NCBI GenBank assembly: GCA_019914995.1
Contig: CM034141.1
Location: forward strand, 2,542,001 to 2,606,000
From: Acanthochlamys bracteata
Lineage: Eukaryota; Streptophyta; Magnoliopsida; Pandanales; Velloziaceae
DNA: 64,000 bases
Reading direction: 5' to 3'
Shown piece by piece: positions 1 to 11,100 of this stretch; positions within the stretch are counted from its first letter, which is position 1; each line of letters opens with the position of its first letter. A program made the translations under genes and the position numbers. The notes below the pieces were generated by a model. The model ran no database searches. It saw only the letters and a program-made list of their open reading frames with translations, and was not told where the DNA came from.

Positions 1-1601
1 GCCAAGACTTACAAGAGAAGCACTTAGGTTTATAAAAGACTTTAGAAGTTTCACGCCAGCAAGTCTATTCAGGATTATCAGCTCTTAAGTTTCCTATTTG
101 TCATATTTTCCTTAAAACGTAGTCTATGTCGACGTAAACTAAAGTAGTAAATATGTAAATGTCAGTCCAGACAAATGAAACAGCATATGAAATTAATCAG
201 TTACTGCACCTTGAATTTTCTGGTGGAACATCTCTTAGCCATTCAAGATCAAGGCTTCCATGGTCCATGACGAATTTATTTAGAAGATTCTGCAAAGAGG
301 CAAACAAAGTGAGGTCCTTTTGCAGAAGTTCTTATGCTTATCATACCTTTTTTTAACTTACAAATTATACTTCATAGTAACATTCTGATGTAAATATTGT
401 AATGATGCGATTCAATAAAGAGCTAGCCATACAGGCAATTGCCTTCTATAACAAGATATCTAAAAATAGCAATCAGTCTGCAATTTCAAGAAAGAGTATA
501 GACAATTTGCCATGTATAAACAAGACCAATAAAAATAGGATTCAGTCAAGTGCCACTTCTCACATTTGCAGATAGGTTTGCAGTATACAAGCATGACCTA
601 TATGCGTTGTTAAAAAATTTCTCGCCACTCGAACTAAATTGTGGCTGCATACTAACATGCATAAAGAAGTGAAAAACACCTGTACACAAGGAATCATAGA
701 CAGACTTAGGATCTAAGAATTCAACAGGTCAGCCAAGTACTAAAGAAAGGTAAGCATGATAAGCTAAGTATCCAAACATAAGGATCTTGCAGCGAATGAG
801 ATAGCTGAAGGATCTTGATCCATATCATCTATGGTACATGCTTCTTTTAGCTTAAATTCACATCATTCTTGTCCTGATCCTGTAGTTAAGCGCTGACGAT
901 CTTTTTAAGGACAAGTCCAAAAACCAACTATTAAGCACTACATAACTGGTTACAATAGTGCCTTTAATCAACACACCTCAACATACAGTTTGAGGGTCAC
1001 TTTTTCACACAGATTGTAACCCAATCACTGAAGCAACACGATCGCATAAGTCTAACAGCAGTGCACATGATGGAAACACACAGAAAAGAAATGTGCAGAG
1101 TAACCTGACAAACGCTTTTCCCAGTCGTCAGCCTTTCTATTGAAGCTCAAAAAAAACTGATAAGGGTAATTGCAATAAGATATAAGAATCCAGGATAAAA
1201 CAGTAATTAGAATTTGTGACTAATGAGCGTGATCATGCTACATATCTCCTACAGGGACTAAATATAGAAAAGGTTTTGACCTTAATATATTCATTAGCGG
1301 TTTCACCTCTTTTAATTGAATGGTAACACGTATTAACATGGATATCCAAGTCCTATGTTTGTGTTCCAAACTTCATATTTCAGTTTGACAGAATTTCTTT
1401 CGCTGCAAGAAGTATGAATTTTGTGTTCCAAATTCATATTTCTGTTTGAAAGAATCTTGTGAATGACCCTTTCTTTTAAAGGAACTACTGAGGCTAAGAT
1501 GAAGTGATTCTCTTTATCAATGAGTATTAGAGGATTACTAATTAAAGAAGGTTAACAGGAATTACTGGACAACCAACTAGCAACTTCAAGTTTCAATCTA
1601 C
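1..1601. other. Presumed intron / missing 3' part of the DNA glycosylase gene
   Basis: The glycosylase exon on the minus strand stops at a good donor (AAG then GTAG) at 1602, so the next exon should lie at lower coordinates. I looked on the minus strand for the conserved helix-hairpin-helix and Fe-S cluster exons of this family and found none in these bases. The sequence is stop-rich in all frames. It is best read as one large intron running off the window, though a truncated gene cannot be excluded. Confidence 0.5.
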
Positions 1602-3456
1602 CTTCATTTTCTCTGCCAATTTATTCTGCATCCCTCGTCCTTGGATGATATTAGCTATTTCCTTTACATCAGCATTCCTCACTGCTTCCCAATCAACAGA
1701 ATCCATTCTTTCTGAACTTCTCTCTATACTGTAGCCTTTGTCATAAGCTTGTCTTCGAAGACTATCCCAGTCAAAGTTATCTTTACAATTTGATGTGACA
1801 TTTAAAATATCTTCTTTTAATATGCTTTTTTCATATTCCTCCACAGAGGATTCCGAGTCGTTGCTTTGTAGTTTAGGAGGGAATTTTGCGGCGAGTTCTA
1901 TGAATGCAGAACTACAAAAACAGTAGCTAAATCAGGTTGAAGAAATTGTCAAAGAAAATCAAAGCCAGAAAAAACACGTTAGTCATTTAACCAACTACTG
2001 TTAAGACTTTTTGTTTAATTTACCTTGACCTATGATCAGAAACATTTTGGGTAAGAAGAACTCCCATAATGGAATCCAAAACGCTTCCCTTCCAACGGGA
2101 GTAAGGTCTTTTTCCTGCAAAATAAGTAAATGGTCAATGTAGTGGTCAAAGTGAAACACAAATCAAGTTTAAATTACCTAATATGCCACTTATTATCTGC
2201 ATGAAGAAGTTGATACGTGAATGGAAAACATTGTCTTTCTTAATGTTAGCATTTTCATAGCTGCCACTAATAAGTGCCTGATATGCTTTAACTGATTCAT
2301 CATCCAAATCTACCTCAGTCTGTATGCGCCTTTTTCCAACCGGTTGACATGGAGCTTGGTACAGTATAACGGCATTATCTTCAACCTTACAAGCTGAAGT
2401 CTTCCCCAATCTATTTGTGCATCTCTCGCCGCGCCTAATTCTACCTTGACCATATGGTACTATGGCTAGATCAAGAAAATTGAAATCAGATCCATCAACT
2501 TTGCATTTACGCATTCTTGTAAGTGCAGTATGCCTAGTTCTTTCCTTTCTTCTGCATACGTGAGTTATGGCCTTGATTCCAGTAGCTTGCAACTCCCCAA
2601 TCTTGGTACTCGCATGTCCATCTCCAACAAAAACTTTAAGAGAAGAGTCAACTGCCCATGGCGATTTCTCTGCCCTCCTCTTGTAGGTAATCGGGTAAAA
2701 ACTTACATTCAGCCCACTCTCCCTTGTCGCCGCCATCTTTCCTTTATAGATATTTTTCATGCATGTCCTGATTTTCTGTCTCCTGGTACCACCATCTGCT
2801 AATCCAGGGGTTTGCTGCAGTGTCCTTTCGACTTCAAAGACTGGCCTTATGTTCACTTCACCACAGAAAACTTCACATTTCACCTCCGCAGGTTTCGACT
2901 CCTCAACAGAAATATCTACTCGTACGTTACCTTCTACAGAAATATTCAGTTTTTTCCTCGAAGAACTAGCACTGGTGTCCACAATGGTAACAGCTACCTC
3001 AACCCCTCCGTTCATACTATCATCGAACTTCTGTACACATCTTTTCCTAGGTTGTTTCGGGGTTTTCGGCTTCGGTGTTCTCGGTTGCGGTGTGCCAGCA
3101 ACACCTCTTGGCTGTTTATCTTCTTGAAGAACTTTGGGTCTGAACTTCCTCTTGTCCTTCTTCGGACTCAAAACAGTCCCTCTACTCATCGGACTCGGAC
3201 CAACACTTCTACTCGGGATCACCATCTCACTGTTCGGAAGTTGAGATTCACTTTGATCTTGTCGAGAAGAAGATGCTTCAGCCGGAACTCCACTACTCCC
3301 CATAGATTTCTCAGTGTCCAGAAACAGTTTCGGTCTCTTTTGTGTAATTCTCTTGCGGGAGAAGGTGAGTAAGGATGCCGGTGAACTGTTTCGAAGATTA
3401 TTAGCCGGAATTTTCTGCGGCGTTGCCGGTTCTGTGAAGGAAGAAGGATCAGACAT
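1602..3456 (-). CDS. DEMETER/ROS1-like DNA glycosylase, N-terminal part (runs off window)
   Basis: Members of this family excise 5-methylcytosine in the nucleus and so demethylate DNA. Three exons are visible: 3456-2178, 2114-2024 and 1911-1602 (introns of 63 and 112 bp), joining in frame to 560 codons. Residues about 1-140 are low-complexity and basic, with a RPKV..ED core and proline/lysine repeats like the basic motif near the N-terminus of ROS1/DME. The start of the glycosylase domain is clear: exon 2 reads RWKGSVLDSIMGVLLTQNVS, followed across the splice by SSSAFIELAAKFP, and exon 3 carries FDWDSLR, MDSVDWEAVR and ADVKEIANIIQGRGM. The catalytic HhH-GPD part, the Fe-S cysteines and the C-terminal RRM-like domain are not in the window. 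The stretch before the glycosylase domain is short (about 430 residues), which suits a DML3-like paralogue better than DME, but that assignment is inference. The start is the first Met of a long open exon. Confidence 0.88.
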
Positions 3457-3911
3457 AATGGAAGAGTTGAAGACTAAAGAAACAGGTAAGAGGAAGAAGA
3501 GAAGAAATTAAGCCTTGGGAATTGGCCAGGGAGTTTGATTAGCAGAGTCCACTACCGAGTTACACTTGGGAGAGAGCGTGTTTTAATCAAACTAAAAGTA
3601 AGTTTTATACAAAAATAAAATTTGATAAAAAAAAGTTTGATAATAAATAAAAAAAATTAAAAATATATATATAAAATAAATTTAAACTAAAGATTTTATA
3701 AAAGAATTTTTTGATATAAATATAAAATAAAATTTGTAATAATTAAAATATGTAAATATCGAATTTAAAATTTGGAGTCAGAATTTGAGTTCGGTTGCAA
3801 CTATATATTATCATGGAAAATCAAATGATGACATTGCAGTGCATCGGGAGAAGTTTTTGTTCTGCGTGGAAGTTTAAAAGTAAAAGCATTCTATCGATGA
3901 ATATCAGCTTT

Positions 3912-4168
3912 AGTTCTCCGTTTCAAAAACTACTTATCAATTTTTCTTAACTTTTCTTAATTTTATATTTTTCAATACATATTTTATAAGTATATAAAAA
4001 ATTTATTTAAAAATTTAGAAAGTATAGAAAAATTCTACAAAGTGAGATCTTTTTATTATATATTTTTATTATTTTTTTTGAAGTAAAAAAAATATAGCTC
4101 GTTTTTCAAAAAAAATAAAAATATTCTCTATTTCACAAAAGTTCCATTTCATAAGCAATCCCAAACGC
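3912..4168. mobile_element. Foldback MITE family A, copy 1
   Basis: AT-rich element of about 257 bp sharing with six other copies in the window a core reading TTTCAATACATATTTTATAA, then TTTAGAAAGTATAGAAAAAT, then a GTGAGAT..TTTTTATT block, and a terminal CAAACGC. It lies in the same orientation as copies 2 and 7 and in reverse to copies 3-6. No coding capacity is seen, so it would be non-autonomous. The superfamily is not settled from the termini. Confidence 0.7.
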
Positions 4169-4322
4169 CTATCAGATAAATAACAACCATCAGATAAATA
4201 ATTACGGTGATAAAGAGGAATTTTAAATATAAGCCAAGCAGAGTATTAATCTTACTATTTAAAAATTTTTATTTTATTTTTCATCTCTTAGTAAATTTTA
4301 TACTATATTATTAATTTACATT

Positions 4323-4339
4323 TAAATAAATAAATATAT

Positions 4340-4374
<35 letters not shown>

Positions 4375-4377
4375 TTA
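4323..4377. repeat. (TTTA)n microsatellite
   Basis: A run of about eleven TTTA/TTAT units flanked on the left by AAATAAATAAATA, its reverse complement, so the tract can fold back on itself. No gene function is implied. Confidence 0.95.
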
Positions 4378-5303
4378 AATAATTAAAATAAATTTAAAAA
4401 GTTTTCAATTAAATATTTTGAAATGTTCTTTCCTCAAATAGAGCTCTAAATCTTTTCACAATAAGTAAATTAGGTTCTAAATCTTGAGGATAAACAAAAA
4501 TAGCAAAATTTTGACATTTAAATACAATACGATCTCAAAATCAAAATTAAGAAGGAAGTAATAGTTTAAGCCGAATGTTGAGTATGTCTGCACCAATACA
4601 ACTAGCTTAATTTTTCACAAAAAATAAAAATAAAATTAAGTCATACAAATTTTTCACGTATGTTTTTATTGGTGGGGTCTGGTGTGAGGCAATATTGACA
4701 TATCCAATTCTAGACATCAATCTGGAATTCAATCCGATTTGAATGACTGGTCGAATCAGTCAATCGGACTGCTGGATCGGTCTTCCAAAAAACATATTGC
4801 ACCATCATTCTGTTATCTCATTTATTATCTATATTATCGAGAAAAAACTCAGGAATATCAAATATCAATAGTATTTACCAAAGTATCAATAAGCAACCTT
4901 AACATCAAACTAATCATAAAACAAATACGTAAAACGGTCATCTATTGCGAGCCAACAATACTTAATACAAAATTTATCAAATATAAGTATAATTAAAATA
5001 ATACAAAGTGAAAACAAAGCATACAATTTTCTCGAAACTATAGAGTTATTTATGAGAATAAACGAAATACATCAAACCTACCAGTGGCCTTATGTTGCTC
5101 CGATCCATTGATGAGAGTCCATTCGACTCTAAGTTAACTATACAATGAAGTGAAATAATATATGCTCTATTTTAAGCTCACTAATGCAATTACCTATTTG
5201 TTATATATTACTATTTCTTATTTGAAGTAGATGTAAGAATTTAATAAGATCATGTCCTACTAAGGACACAGACCATACTTAGTCACAATTTAGAATATAT
5301 ATA

Positions 5304-5733
5304 TATAGAAAGGAATATGGGCACTCTAATTCTTATGCATACTCCAGCGCACTCTATAGCCGTTTGTGGCCGTGAAGACTTTCAAATCCAATATCTACCG
5401 TTGGATATGAAGAATTACGAGTCGTTAACATATCGACAAAATTTTATCTCGATCGGAATACAAATCGATCTCCATCCAGCCACTTGATCAAAATGACTAA
5501 AAAAGGAGAAATATATTTTTTGTTAACTTTTACTATTTATGTCATCATTATCAAGTGATCGGATGAAGGTCTATTTGTAGTTCGATCGAGATGAAATTTT
5601 GTCAATATGTTAATGACTCGTAATTCTTCATATCCAACAGTACAGATTAGATTTGAAGGTCTCCATAGCTACAAATGGCCTTAGAGTGCGCTGGAGTGTG
5701 CATAAGGATTAGAACGCCACTATCCTTTCCCTA
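5304..5733. mobile_element. Long-hairpin MITE, family B copy 1
   Basis: Nearly the whole element of about 430 bp is an inverted repeat. The left arm reads AAAGGA..TGGGCACTCTAATTC, then CTCCAGCGCACTCTA, then GTTGGATATGAAGAATTACG; the right arm carries the reverse complements with a few changes. It sits in TATATATA sequence on both sides, which suggests insertion into a TA-rich target. The unpaired centre has ACTTTTACTATTTATGTCA, a string almost identical to the centre of the element at 20069-20480, so the two belong to one family. Confidence 0.8.
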
Positions 5734-6574
5734 TATATATTTCATATATATATATATATATTAAGAATCTTATAATAAATTCTCTCATTAGGAGTATAAC
5801 TTAGATTTAAAATAAACTACCACTATCCATACCAGTTGAACTACAACATACTTTTTATAGATTTCACAAAATCTGTTACTATTAAAAGATGTGCAATCAT
5901 TGACTTTTTATTGTGCTATCCTGTACAATATTGTATTAACATTCTTTTTTATAAATTTTTATGCATTTTTACCAACCATACAGTAAATTTTTCCTATATC
6001 TAAGCCTATTTGATGTTAATGTTTATTTATAATATAAATAGACATCTATAGTATTTTTTTTGAATCAAAGTTTGTTTGAAATTGTTTAGGATGCACTTAA
6101 AATATTGCTGAAAGATTGAAAAAACAAGCAATTTTTTAATTTTAGAGAGAGTTCACTTTTAAGGCTAAACAATAACGAAGAATATTTAATTTTTTGTCAC
6201 CCAAATGTGATTAGAAAAATAAATTTAGAGAAGGTGGCCTACAAAAACAAAATTGCGTTCTATGTAGCCTATTGTATTCAAATAACCCCATAGTTACATT
6301 GAAAACTTGTTGTTTTCTTAGTCTTAAAAATAGAAAAAGGCAAAAAAGGTTGGATTGTTGGATGTTTTGTTCCCGACTTGACATTTATCTATTCAAAACG
6401 CATAGCATGATTCAATAGTATGACGTAAATTTTTTGATTGAAAAAGAAAATCTAATATGCTAATCGAATATAAGACTAACAACTACATTATTCTTGAGGA
6501 CATTTGTTCTTTGCTTGAGTGAATAAATATTAATCTAGAGAGAGGCAGTATATCGATACTAGATCATATTTAGG

Positions 6575-6812
6575 AGTGCTTATTATCTCATTATTTTCTC
6601 CTTTTTATTTCATATTTCTCAATAAAGTTTTTATAACATTTTATAATTTTTTTTTAATTTAGAAAGTACAAAAAAATTATAAATTGTGAAAATTTATTAT
6701 TATTTACTATTATTGTTTTAGGTAAAAAAAAGAATTGTTTTAAAAAAATTTAACAAATATTTTTAATTTTAGAAAAGCTCATTTTAATAAGTACTTTCAA
6801 ACATTCACTAAG
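6575..6812. repeat. Diverged family A-like MITE
   Basis: The stretch has the same order of blocks as family A (CATATTTCTCAATAAAG, TTTAGAAAGTACAAAAAAAT, a TGAAAATTTATTATTATT block, AAAGCTCATTTTAATAAGTA) but is more diverged, and the terminal GCGTTTG motif is not clear. Confidence 0.45.
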
Positions 6813-7131
6813 TGCATCCGTTAAGCTTTATGGTGAAGTTCCTACCATGATTATAGCAAGATTTTGTATTTAATTATTTTCTTAAAATTTGCAAGGTACC
6901 ATACAAAAATCCTAAAGCACCAATAAAAAATTGAACAATATATTTGATCAGTTAGCGGTCTTCTAGAATGGCGCACAAATAAAGATTTAGATGAATCTAG
7001 TTTCGAGCTCAACCAAATTGCACAATCAAATGATGATCTAGTGACATTATTAAATCGTTACTAGTTCAGAAGTTTTGGAGAGTTCGTATACGGTGTCAAG
7101 ATATGATGTGCTTTACATAATTTTGGGACTA

Positions 7132-7385
7132 AGAGTGCATTTGGGATTGCATTCCAAACACTGTTTTTCAACTTTTCTCCATCTTATATTTTTCAATACA
7201 TATTTTATAAGTATTTAAAAAATTTATTTAAAAATTTAAAATATATAGAAAAATTCTACGTAGTGAGATTTTTTTATTGCATATTTTTATTATTTTTTGA
7301 AAGTAAAAAAAATAAAGTTCGTTTAAAAAAAAATAAAAATATTTTTCTTTTCAAAAAAGCTCTATTTCATAAGCAATCCCAAACT
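7132..7385. mobile_element. Foldback MITE family A, copy 2
   Basis: About 254 bp with the family core (TTTTTCAATACATATTTTAT and the CTACGTAGTGAGATTTTTTT block) in the same orientation as copy 1. The 3' end reads TTTCATAAGCAATCCCAAAC, as in copy 1. Confidence 0.72.
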
Positions 7386-7860
7386 CATAAGACTATGACG
7401 TGGGCACCTATTATTATTTGACAAAAGTTTGTTTTGAGCCATTTTGAACTCTTTTCCCTCCCAGAGATAGCCAATGAAATCAAAATTTGTCATTTCGAAA
7501 TTATTTGACTGACGGCATTTCTTCCCATGAATAAAATATGTAGAAGATATAAGAAACATATTTCCCTAAAGGGCAAATATGGTGTTTTAATATTTTTTGT
7601 AAAACTTAGGGATTTGCATTATTGGAATCAACACTAGAAAATAACTAATATTTGATAAGCGACACTCATGAAATGAGAAATATTAGTGGCATTTACAAAA
7701 TAAAATGATATAGGTGTCACATATAACACTTTTTTTAATATTATTGGTATATATGTATAATCAAATTAAAATTTTCGTGACAATAGGTGATAGTTGAGCA
7801 TAACATATTAAAGAATTGAGCCCATGATACCCTGAGGAGTCGTGCCTCTTGGTGTCGCTT

Positions 7861-8093
7861 AGGGCGTATTTACCAACACCCATAAACTCCACTTTTTTTA
7901 AATTCAAATTTCACATAAATACATATAAAAATTAAAATAATTTTTTTTATCAATAAATTTTTTTTAAAAATTTAAATTTAAAACTTACTAAAAATATATA
8001 ATTAATATAAAATTTTATTTTTTATTAAATATTTTTTATTTTTTAAATTTATTTTCTAAAAACTCCACTTTACACTCCTAGTAAATACGCCCT
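7861..8093. mobile_element. MITE just upstream of CNX1, perfect 13-bp terminal inverted repeat
   Basis: AGGGCGTATTTAC at 7861-7873 is matched by its exact reverse complement GTAAATACGCCCT at 8081-8093, and subterminal AAACTCCACTTT occurs on both sides in direct orientation. The interior is AT-rich and non-coding. The element ends only 55 bp before the CNX1 ATG, so it must lie in or against the promoter or 5' leader. I could not see an exact target duplication. Confidence 0.75.
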
Positions 8094-8148
8094 TATTGTC
8101 TTCTCCAAAACTATCTTCTCAATTCTTCGAGACACAAGACTACAAGCA

Positions 8149-11100
8149 ATGGCAGCAGCAATGCTTAACGTGGAAGAGGCCTTGGCGGCAGTTCTACGCT
8201 GCACAGAGCGGCTTCCGGCGATCACTGTTCCTCTCCACGACGCACTTGGCCTGATCCTCGCCGAAGACGTCCATGCTCCTGACCCTCTCCCACCCTACCG
8301 TGCTTCTATCAAGGTAGTGCTCGCTCTCTCATCTGTCAAGCGTTACTAGCGATTGAGTAAAATTATTGTGCAATCTAAGATTTTCTATCGGCTTTAGAAT
8401 TTTGTTTTGAAGCTTTGTCTGATTAAAGGGCCCCATTTGATGGTGGTGTTTCTGGATTGTTGTTACCTTTATTTCTGCTGACTATGTGTTTGTTTGAATT
8501 CCTAGACTCCTTTCTTGATTACAAGTTCTTTCAATATGTCTATGGCTTCACTCTTTTAGTTTCTAGGGAAGTACACAAAATCCTCCAAGAAAAAAAAGAA
8601 TTGTAGGTTTTATAGCAAAGTGTGGAGTGCAGACAGCAGAGTAGCATCACTGACGCATAACCTTGAACACAAAACAATTAGTTTTTTACATTTAGTCTTC
8701 TTATAAGCTAGGAAATATATTCTGCACTTTCACTTCAAAAAAAAAAAAAAAAAAAAGAAAAAAAGAAAAAGAAGAAGAAGAAATAAGCGTATAAGCACTC
8801 TGAACAAATTATAAAGATTCCTTTTTTGATTCTATACGTGCAGAATTTCCTTTTGAAATGTGCCCTTCAGTTGCTATAAATAGTTAATGGACTCTAATAT
8901 TTGCCTTTTAGAAAGATCTCCAATGCTCAAGCCTTGTTCAAGCTTTCATAAGAATTAGAAGGTAACTTAGTGTCTTTGTTATCTGCTTCTTGGGCATATG
9001 CAATAATTTAGCCCTCTCTTGGAAGTAGAAGCACTGTTGTTGTTTATTACTTCTTTTTATGGTTGAGTGATGTGCCAAATCTTGTGGAAAGTCTCATGTT
9101 CACCTACTTATTTTGCATGCTTGCACCAATTAATGATACATATATAGTGCCGTGTATGTCAGTAAAATTACCTTTTGGATCTTAATGGCTAATTACAGTT
9201 TTTCTTGCAAGTGGAATAGTGCATGTACAGTTCCATGAGTTTTTTCAAGTGTGTTTGTGAGCACATAAGTGATGTCCTTGATGCAGGATGGTTATGCTGT
9301 AGTAGCTTCGGATGGACCTGGTGAATACCCTGTGGTAGTTGAATCAAGAGCAGGAAATGATGGTCTTGGTGTAAGGGTGAACTCAGGAACTGTTGCATAT
9401 GTAACTACTGGAGGTCGATTTCTCATTTGGTATTCCTTAAATTTTGATGAACCGGAAAAGCCTAATGTTGCATTCATCTTCAAAACTATATTCTTGCATA
9501 CTATGTTTATACTGTGCCATTATCGTCAACAACTGCCTTCCTTAAGTTTTCTATCATGCCATCATAATATTATATTTCTAAGTCAACAATCTAGCCTCTT
9601 TTTCCTGTGGTAGTAGACTGAGTTATGTAGGATAAGTCAAAATCGTTTTTAGTCTGTCCACATACCCAATGTTTAATATGGCTTCTTAGGATTACTTTTG
9701 ACAAATTTTGGTCCTTTTGTTTTCCTGCCTCTTCAATTCCAGTGTTAAATTCTTTTCTAGTACTTCTTTCATTGTTGGTTCTATTAGTTGTTTAATGGGG
9801 TAGTACTGGAAACATTAGATAAGAAATCTAGCAGATAGTGCACCGATATTGATGAGGTTAAACGTTAGGCATTTTAAGCAACTACTTTGTTTGTTTCATT
9901 CTACATATAAACTACCAAACCCACAAGCAGCCATCACATGGGAGGAATTTGTTGTTTACAGCCAGATACGGGGATCTATCATCTATCAATGGGTCTATGA
10001 ATAATCCATTAGGTTGAAGGACTAAAGCTATACCAAAACTAGAAGTTCTGCTATTGAATTGTCAGATTAAAAGTTCACCAAACATATAATATTAAAGTTC
10101 ATACTCGAAAGTGGCTTTTGACTAGATATATTAGAAGATTTGTATCCTATAGTACTGGATATTGGTTTGACATACATTCATATTTTAGTTATCTCCTTTT
10201 TTATTTTTATTCTAGGACCAATACCGGATGGTGCAGATGCTGTTGTGCAAGTAGAGAACACCGAACAAGTTAGTGGTGTGTCTGATGGCTTGCGACGGGT
10301 CAAAATAATGGTTGAAGTGCCCTGTGGATATGATATACGGGATGTGGTATGCTTATCCAACTAGAAAAATAGACCTATTAAACTTCAAGCTTGACATAGC
10401 ACAAGTCGGCACCTCTAAATTACCAATTCCCGGATGCAATGTGTTATTGCTTGTTTTTGTAATGAATGTTGCAAAAGAAAGCCAATTAGTATCATTGCCC
10501 CTTCAACTGAGCTGTCTTTCTATAATAACTATCATCCTTTTAAATGTGATGTCGTATGAGATAATAAGAAATACTTAGGTTAATGTTGAATTGATCTAAG
10601 TTCTTATTAAGTCCTAAGTCCAAGACAAGTGCATTTATGACAGAAACCTCTACCAAGTGTAATGACAATATTGCATCTTATAGGAAAAGCATAGTATGTG
10701 ATGGAACAATAATATATGATGGTTATTGGGTGGATAGATGTGGCATTTTGCTGTGTATTGTCACTTGACATACATCTTGGACGTAATGGACCAATACAGT
10801 GACCATGTTGGAAATAATATTTATTATTGGTAATTGTAATGTCTTTTTTGAGAGTTAGTTGGAGATCAGTAGTGGGTAGGTGATAGGGGCATGCACTAAT
10901 GACTTATCCTAGATTCCCAAGAGGCAATAGTCCCGTATAAAGGATCTTTTGGTTGCAATATGGGAGTCAGTTTTGGTATGGTAATTGGATTAATTGGAAA
11001 TTGGAATAAATTATTCATTTTCATCATTTGAAAATGATAATAACATTACTAATGTGACTAATATCTAATATTCAAATTGTTAAATTATGAAATAAAAAAT

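Larger units (their letters stand above)
3457..8148. other. Intergenic spacer between divergent genes
   Basis: This 4.7 kb spacer separates the divergently transcribed glycosylase and CNX1 genes. It is very AT-rich, has no ORF with recognisable protein similarity, and holds the MITEs and microsatellite listed separately. A stretch at about 4700-4800 (ATCCGATT..GGTCGAATC..CAATCGG) has the CCGA/TCGG-rich look of the inverted-repeat element at 60458-61117 and may be a remnant of a related element. Confidence 0.6.

Noticed and set aside
776..870. Minus-strand open stretch reading EACTIDDMDQDPSAISF, acidic like a part of the DEMETER C-terminus
   Set aside because: It is about 30 codons between stops, has no convincing match to the conserved residues of the family and no clear splice sites in phase, so it may be chance.
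1100..1150. Short minus-strand block bounded by AG and GT that could encode KADDWEKRL
   Set aside because: An exon of about 30 bases with no match to the glycosylase family; AG and GT occur by chance at this density.
2530..3511. Plus-strand ORFs of 65-186 codons
   Set aside because: They are shadows of the glycosylase exon on the minus strand; their translations show no family features.
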